DNA from: Bacteroidia bacterium
Lineage (GTDB): Bacteria > Bacteroidota > Bacteroidia > Bacteroidales > Azobacteroidaceae
Direction: 5' to 3'
Assembly: GCA_025999935.1 (NCBI GenBank)
Contig: BNXY01000016.1
Coordinates: 1 to 46,829, forward strand
DNA: 46,829 nt
In this document: piece after piece, positions 43,208 through 46,829 of the stretch
How positions within the stretch are numbered: position 1 is the first letter of the stretch
Layout: each line of letters starts with the position of its first letter
Notes under the pieces: generated by a model
The model's database searches: none
What the model saw: only the letters and a program-made list of their open reading frames with translations
Told to the model about the DNA's origin: nothing
Translations under genes and position numbers: made by a program

Positions 43208-44416
43208 TTATATTTCTAAGTCGGAATTAAAAATCTCGCGCCAAGGCAAACCTTGTTTGCCTAACTCTTCCAAGAATGGATCGGGGTCAAATTCTTCCAC
43301 ATTGAAAACGCCCGGCTTGCGCCAAATACCTTTGGCAAACATCAACGCGCCGATTGTCGCCGGAACACCGGTGGTATAGCTGACGCCTTGTGCGCCGGTT
43401 TCCTTGTAAGCATCCTGATGCAGGCAATTGTTGTAAATATAATAATTGAAAGGTTTTCCTTCTTTGTCTAATCCTTGGATACGGCAACCGATACTGGTTT
43501 CACCGGTATAATTTTCTCCCAGTTCGCCCGGATCGGGCAATACCGCTTTCAGAAATTGAATCGGCACGATTTCCACGCCATTGTACAGAATCGGGTCAAT
43601 TCGCGCCATGCCGATATTTTGAATTACCCGAAGATGGGTCAGGTATTCCTGTCCGAACGTCATCCAGAAACGCGCCCGCTGGAGCGTTGGAAAATTTTTG
43701 ACTAACGATTCCAGTTCTTCGTGATAAATCACATACGATTCTTTTGGTCCGATATTCGGATAGGTCAACGGTTTATGAATTTCGTGGGGTTCTGTCTGCA
43801 CCCATTGTCCGTTTTCCCAATACTTGCCTTTTTGGGTAACTTCGCGGATATTGATTTCGGGATTGAAATTGGTGGCGAAAGCTTTGCCATGGTCTCCGGC
43901 ATTGCAATCCACAATATCCAAGGTATCCATTCGGCCAAAATAATGCTTGTCGGCATAAGCCGTGAAAACGCTGGTTACGCCCGGATCAAATCCGCAACCC
44001 AGAATGGCGGTCAGTCCGGCTTTTTTGAACTTATCCCGATACGCCCACTGCCATTTGTATTCAAATTTGGCTTCATCTTTGGGTTCGTAATTGGCTGTAT
44101 CCAAATAATTAACACCCGCTTCGAGACAGGCGTCCATGATGGTCAAATCCTGATACGGCAGGGCTACATTAATTACCAATTCCGGTTTAAAATTATTGAA
44201 CAAGGCAACCAATTCCGGCACATTGTCGGCATCGACCTGCGCGGTTTGAATCTTTTTATTGCCATATTTTGTTCCGATGGCATCAGCGATGGCATCACAT
44301 TTGGATTTTGTGCGACTGGCCAAGAGGATATCCGTAAAAACGGCATGATTCTGAGCCACTTTGTGGACAACCACCGTTCCTACGCCGCCTGCACCGATAA
44401 TAAGTACTTTTGACAT
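43208..44416 (-). CDS. Carboxynorspermidine/carboxyspermidine dehydrogenase (synthase)
   Basis: From ATG 44416 the product has 402 residues; a TTG three codons upstream is less likely. It belongs to the saccharopine dehydrogenase fold: IIGAGGVGTVV (NAD(P) loop), DACLEAGVNYLDTANYEP, GCGFDPGVTSVFTAYA and CNAGDHGK. The length and these blocks fit the polyamine enzyme, not lysine pathway enzymes. It reductively joins aspartate semialdehyde with putrescine or diaminopropane; gut Bacteroidetes make spermidine by this route. The decarboxylase partner is not in the window. Confidence 0.88.
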   Translation of the reverse strand: MSKVLIIGAGGVGTVVVHKVAQNHAVFTDILLASRTKSKCDAIADAIGTKYGNKKIQTAQVDADNVPELVALFNNFKPELVINVALPYQDLTIMDACLEAGVNYLDTANYEPKDEAKFEYKWQWAYRDKFKKAGLTAILGCGFDPGVTSVFTAYADKHYFGRMDTLDIVDCNAGDHGKAFATNFNPEINIREVTQKGKYWENGQWVQTEPHEIHKPLTYPNIGPKESYVIYHEELESLVKNFPTLQRARFWMTFGQEYLTHLRVIQNIGMARIDPILYNGVEIVPIQFLKAVLPDPGELGENYTGETSIGCRIQGLDKEGKPFNYYIYNNCLHQDAYKETGAQGVSYTTGVPATIGALMFAKGIWRKPGVFNVEEFDPDPFLEELGKQGLPWREIFNSDLEI

Positions 44417-44440
44417 AACTTTCAAATCAATTTAGAACGA

Positions 44441-44448
44441 CAAATATA
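44441..44448 (-). promoter_or_regulatory. -7 element for the carboxynorspermidine synthase gene
   Basis: The minus strand reads TATATTTG, 24 bp before the ATG at 44416. The -33 element is not clear in the A/T-rich bases upstream. Confidence 0.45.
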
Positions 44449-44502
44449 CAAACTATTTTTTAGATAAAAAAATTATTTAGATTGCGTTCCACTTCGATCT
44501 GC

Positions 44503-45459
44503 TTATAGCCCGAAATTGCCGGGCGATAGCGTTTGTCTCAGGTCGGCATCTTTCAGAATGACCGTTTTATTCCTGTCCAACAAATAGATGGTTGGGATAG
44601 CTTTCAGGTCGTATAATTCACTGTCTCTTACGATGGTGTTTTTATCGCAAGCATTGATCCATTCTGCGGGCATATCCGCCCATTTTTTCTTCCAGATTTC
44701 CAAATCCTTGTCGGGATAAAAAGCCAGTATTTTCAACCTGCCGTTTTGTTGCAGACTTTGGAGCATTTCGGACGCGGCGAGGGCGCTGATTGTTTCCGCA
44801 CAGGCATGGCAATCGGGGTTGTAGAACAGCAAAAGCGTATATTCGCTGTTTATGGCATACATTCTTCCTGTTTTTCCCGATGGCAGGGTATAGCTGAAAT
44901 CTGCCGCTTTTTCGCCCACGCGGTTTTTGAGCATCATCTTCAGATGGTATTCTGCAGGCGCTTTTTCCGCAAGGGTCAGCAGGGGGCTGTCGCTTGATGT
45001 AATGTATTGCGCCACGGGAATATACAACTCCTCGTTACGCATCGGGGAGTTCGGATCGCGCAGGTAGCTTTCGGTGGTTGTTAAAAAGTAGCGCAACATG
45101 GCGCCGGTCGGTTCTTTTTCCGCCTTCCGCATCAGGTTTTGAATGGACGCGGCGGCCATTTGTTTGTCCGCATGAGGCAACAGATCGATATAATCGACAA
45201 AAGCCTGTTCGGTAATATCAGGCAAATGAATATAAGTGGTGTCCTTAAAATCAAAATTGTCCCAATAGTGGTTTAGCAGGTAATTTGCCCGTTCCTTGGG
45301 CGCTGTCAGCGCTGCCGGAATCTCCGGCAATACAAACGACGGCGCTTTCACCGGCTGCGGATTGCTTTTGCCGGAGCAGCCCATAAACAGGAGCAGGCAA
45401 ATAATAATTGATAATTGGCTGACTCCGAACGTTTTTTGATAATTGATACAGTTTTTCAT
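44503..45459 (-). CDS. DUF5106 lipoprotein with thioredoxin-like domain
   Basis: The product has 318 residues. A lipobox (LLFMGCSGK, Cys about 28) marks it as a lipoprotein. Residues about 45-180 fit DUF5106 (ANYLLNHYWDNFDF, LLPHADKQ). The rest is TlpA/thioredoxin-like: GEKAADFSYTLPSG, LLLFYNPDCHACAE with Cys-His-Ala-Cys, and a cis-proline in LKAIPTIYLLDRN. It likely handles thiol or disulfide chemistry at the envelope. Upstream gene on the same strand is the aminopeptidase, 39 bp away. Confidence 0.85.
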   Translation of the reverse strand: MKNCINYQKTFGVSQLSIIICLLLFMGCSGKSNPQPVKAPSFVLPEIPAALTAPKERANYLLNHYWDNFDFKDTTYIHLPDITEQAFVDYIDLLPHADKQMAAASIQNLMRKAEKEPTGAMLRYFLTTTESYLRDPNSPMRNEELYIPVAQYITSSDSPLLTLAEKAPAEYHLKMMLKNRVGEKAADFSYTLPSGKTGRMYAINSEYTLLLFYNPDCHACAETISALAASEMLQSLQQNGRLKILAFYPDKDLEIWKKKWADMPAEWINACDKNTIVRDSELYDLKAIPTIYLLDRNKTVILKDADLRQTLSPGNFGL

Positions 45460-45498
45460 TCTCTTTATTTTCGTACCTTACACGATGCAAATATATAA

Positions 45499-46574
45499 TT
45501 ATTTATTTGAACTACAAAATGGGTAGCCTCTACCAATATTTTCGGCTAAACATTTCCAAGTTGCCGTTCTCAGCCAGTCTATTTCTTCGGGAGAAAGGGA
45601 TGGGGAAAGTTGGTCGAATACTTTTTGATGATAGTCGTTCAGCCAGTTTATTTCTTCGGCGGACATTAACGAAAAATCTATCAAGTTTGTATCAATCGGG
45701 CACAAAGTCAGGGTTTCAAAAGCATAGAAATCGCCGAACTCGGTGGTTATATTATTTACTGTCAGAATTAAATTTTCGATGCGGATGCCGTATTGTCCGG
45801 CGCGGTACAACCCGGGTTCGTTGGAAGTTATCATGCCGGGTTTCAGCGCGGCCGGATTGTGATTCATGCGGATGCTCTGGGGGCCTTCGTGTACATTCAG
45901 AAAATGGCCGACGCCATGTCCGGTTCCGTGTAGAAAATTCAATCCGTCTTTCCACAAAAATTGCCGAACAAGTACATCGAGTTGCATTCCGACCGTTCCT
46001 GCGGGGAAAACTGCGGATGCTAATTGAATATGTCCTTTCAGGATAAGGGTGTAATCGCGTTTCATCTCTCCGGTCGCTTCTCCGGTCGAAAGTGTGCGGG
46101 TTATATCGGTGGTGCCGTTGAAATATTGCGCTCCGGAATCAATCAAAAGGATTCCATCCGGTTTGATAATCGCATTACTTTCTTCGGTTGCGCCGTAATG
46201 AACAACGGCTCCGTGTGCGCCAAATCCGGCAATGGTTTCAAAACTCTCTCCAAAGTAAAATTCCTGTTCGCTCCGAAATTCACGCAATTTGTCTCTGACA
46301 TCCAATTCGGTAATTTCTACCTTGTTTTTTAACATTTTTTCCAAATAGATAAGAAATTTTACCAAGGCCACCCCGTCCTTTTGCATGGCTTTTCGGATGC
46401 CGGCAAGTTCCGTTTCGTTTTTAATACTCTTCAAAATATCGATCGGATGAACCGGAATTTCGCTTATTTTACATCCATCAGGGATGGCCGAATAGATGCG
46501 ATAATTGATTTTGGAAGGCGTAAGCAGAATGTTTGTTCCGGCAGGAATCTTTCGGATATAATCTGTTATTTTTT
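45499..46574 (-). CDS. Aminopeptidase P (M24B), C-terminal part
   Basis: Recognisable homology runs from about 46574 to the stop: ITDYIRKIPAGTNILLTPSK in the middle domain, then SIKNETELAGIRKAM and the pita-bread metal site: LLIDSGAQYFNGTTDITRT (two Asp), GTGHGVGHFLNVHEGP (His), EPGLY (Glu) and GIRIENL (Glu). It removes N-terminal residues before proline. The only start codon in the frame after the preceding stop is TTG 46434, which would cut the protein inside a domain, so it is not a true start. At about 46574 the homology stops and an earlier part of such a peptidase is found on the other strand. As it stands the gene is broken, or the assembly is. Confidence 0.85.
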
Positions 46575-46829
46575 TACCGGAAAAGGTTTGAAAATCGATA
46601 CGGATTTTGCGCCTTATGATTCCATCTGGAATGACCGTCCCGCTATTCCAGCCAATCCGGCATTTATACTTCCGGAACGGTTTTCCGGGAAATCAAGTCA
46701 CGAAAAAATCGAAGAAGTGCTGTCCGAAATGAAGAAAAATGACACTTCTCTGACGATTCTTGCTTCTTTGGATATGATTGCCTGGCTGTTCAATATCCGG
46801 GGAAACGATGTAGAATACAATCCCGTTTG
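46575..46829 (+). pseudogene. Aminopeptidase P middle segment on the opposite strand, running off the edge
   Basis: The plus strand reads TGKGLKIDTDFAPYDSIWND, then RPAIPANPAFILPERFSGKS, EKIEEVLSEMKK, ILASLDMIAWLFNIRGNDVE and YNPV at the edge. This is the end of domain 1 and the start of domain 2 of an M24B aminopeptidase P. In a whole gene it lies about 60-100 residues before the ITDYIRKIPAG segment seen on the minus strand. It has no start here. It could be the inverted missing part of the gene at 45499, a second copy in the other direction, or a chimeric join. Confidence 0.8.

Noticed and set aside
43721..44413. A 230-codon open frame on the plus strand
   Set aside because: Antisense of the carboxynorspermidine synthase gene; low-complexity Phe/Ile-rich product, typical of a shadow frame.

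Overview
The window looks like a Bacteroidales chromosome segment, or a contig, since genes are cut at both ends. The signs are a SusD-type lipoprotein, TAnnTTTG promoters with few Shine-Dalgarno sites, two NamZ (DUF1343) proteins, DUF4831, DUF4922, DUF5106 and DUF6922 proteins, an etfB-etfA-acyl-CoA dehydrogenase cluster, and several short palindromic repeats I associate with this phylum. I cannot name the genus. No rRNA, tRNA, CRISPR array or insertion sequence was seen.

Layout. (1) 1-2100: end of a susD-like gene, a terminator, then an intact DUF6922 gene followed by a toxin gene (AbiEii type) cut off just before its catalytic motif. (2) 2119-15660, plus strand: a tightly packed set that reads as a peptidoglycan salvage locus. 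It holds a secreted amidase-like golvesin protein, a sodium:solute symporter, a Schlafen/AlbA_2 regulator with a 12-bp tandem repeat at its end, two overlapping NamZ exo-muramidases, a phosphoesterase/beta-propeller protein, a DUF4922 HIT-superfamily enzyme, and a GH9 glycosidase. The GH9 gene ends on an exact A_AAA_AAG slippery site, followed at once by a stop, and the -1 frame opens into a NodB-type deacetylase. (3) 15758-19882, minus: etfB, etfA and acyl-CoA dehydrogenase, with the wreck of a SatD/DUF3307 pair between etfA and the dehydrogenase. The promoter and nested-palindrome operator of that pair still look perfect. (4) 20000-27213: DUF4831 (minus), then hpt, adk, obgE, a cysteine desulfidase and iorAB. 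(5) 27312-35340: a visibly AT-richer glycan region with UDP-glucuronate decarboxylase, three tandem copies of one membrane glycosyltransferase that differ mainly in extracytoplasmic loops, a polyprenyl-phosphate sugar synthase, a methyltransferase remnant and a large membrane protein. (6) 35353-37863: mutS2 carrying two in-frame palindromic repeats. (7) 37883-46574, minus: mltF, a TPR protein, tdk, recA, carboxy(nor)spermidine synthase, a DUF5106 thioredoxin-like lipoprotein and the C-terminal part of an aminopeptidase P. From about 46575 the sequence switches to the plus strand and encodes an earlier part of an aminopeptidase P, which is an inversion or a chimeric join.

Common thread: much of the unusual content is gene decay and insertion of small repeats. 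Four genes are broken (abiEii, satD, the DUF3307 gene, a methyltransferase), and palindromic repeats sit inside iorA and mutS2 without breaking the frame. All assignments are from reading the sequence and from memory of the families; no search was run.
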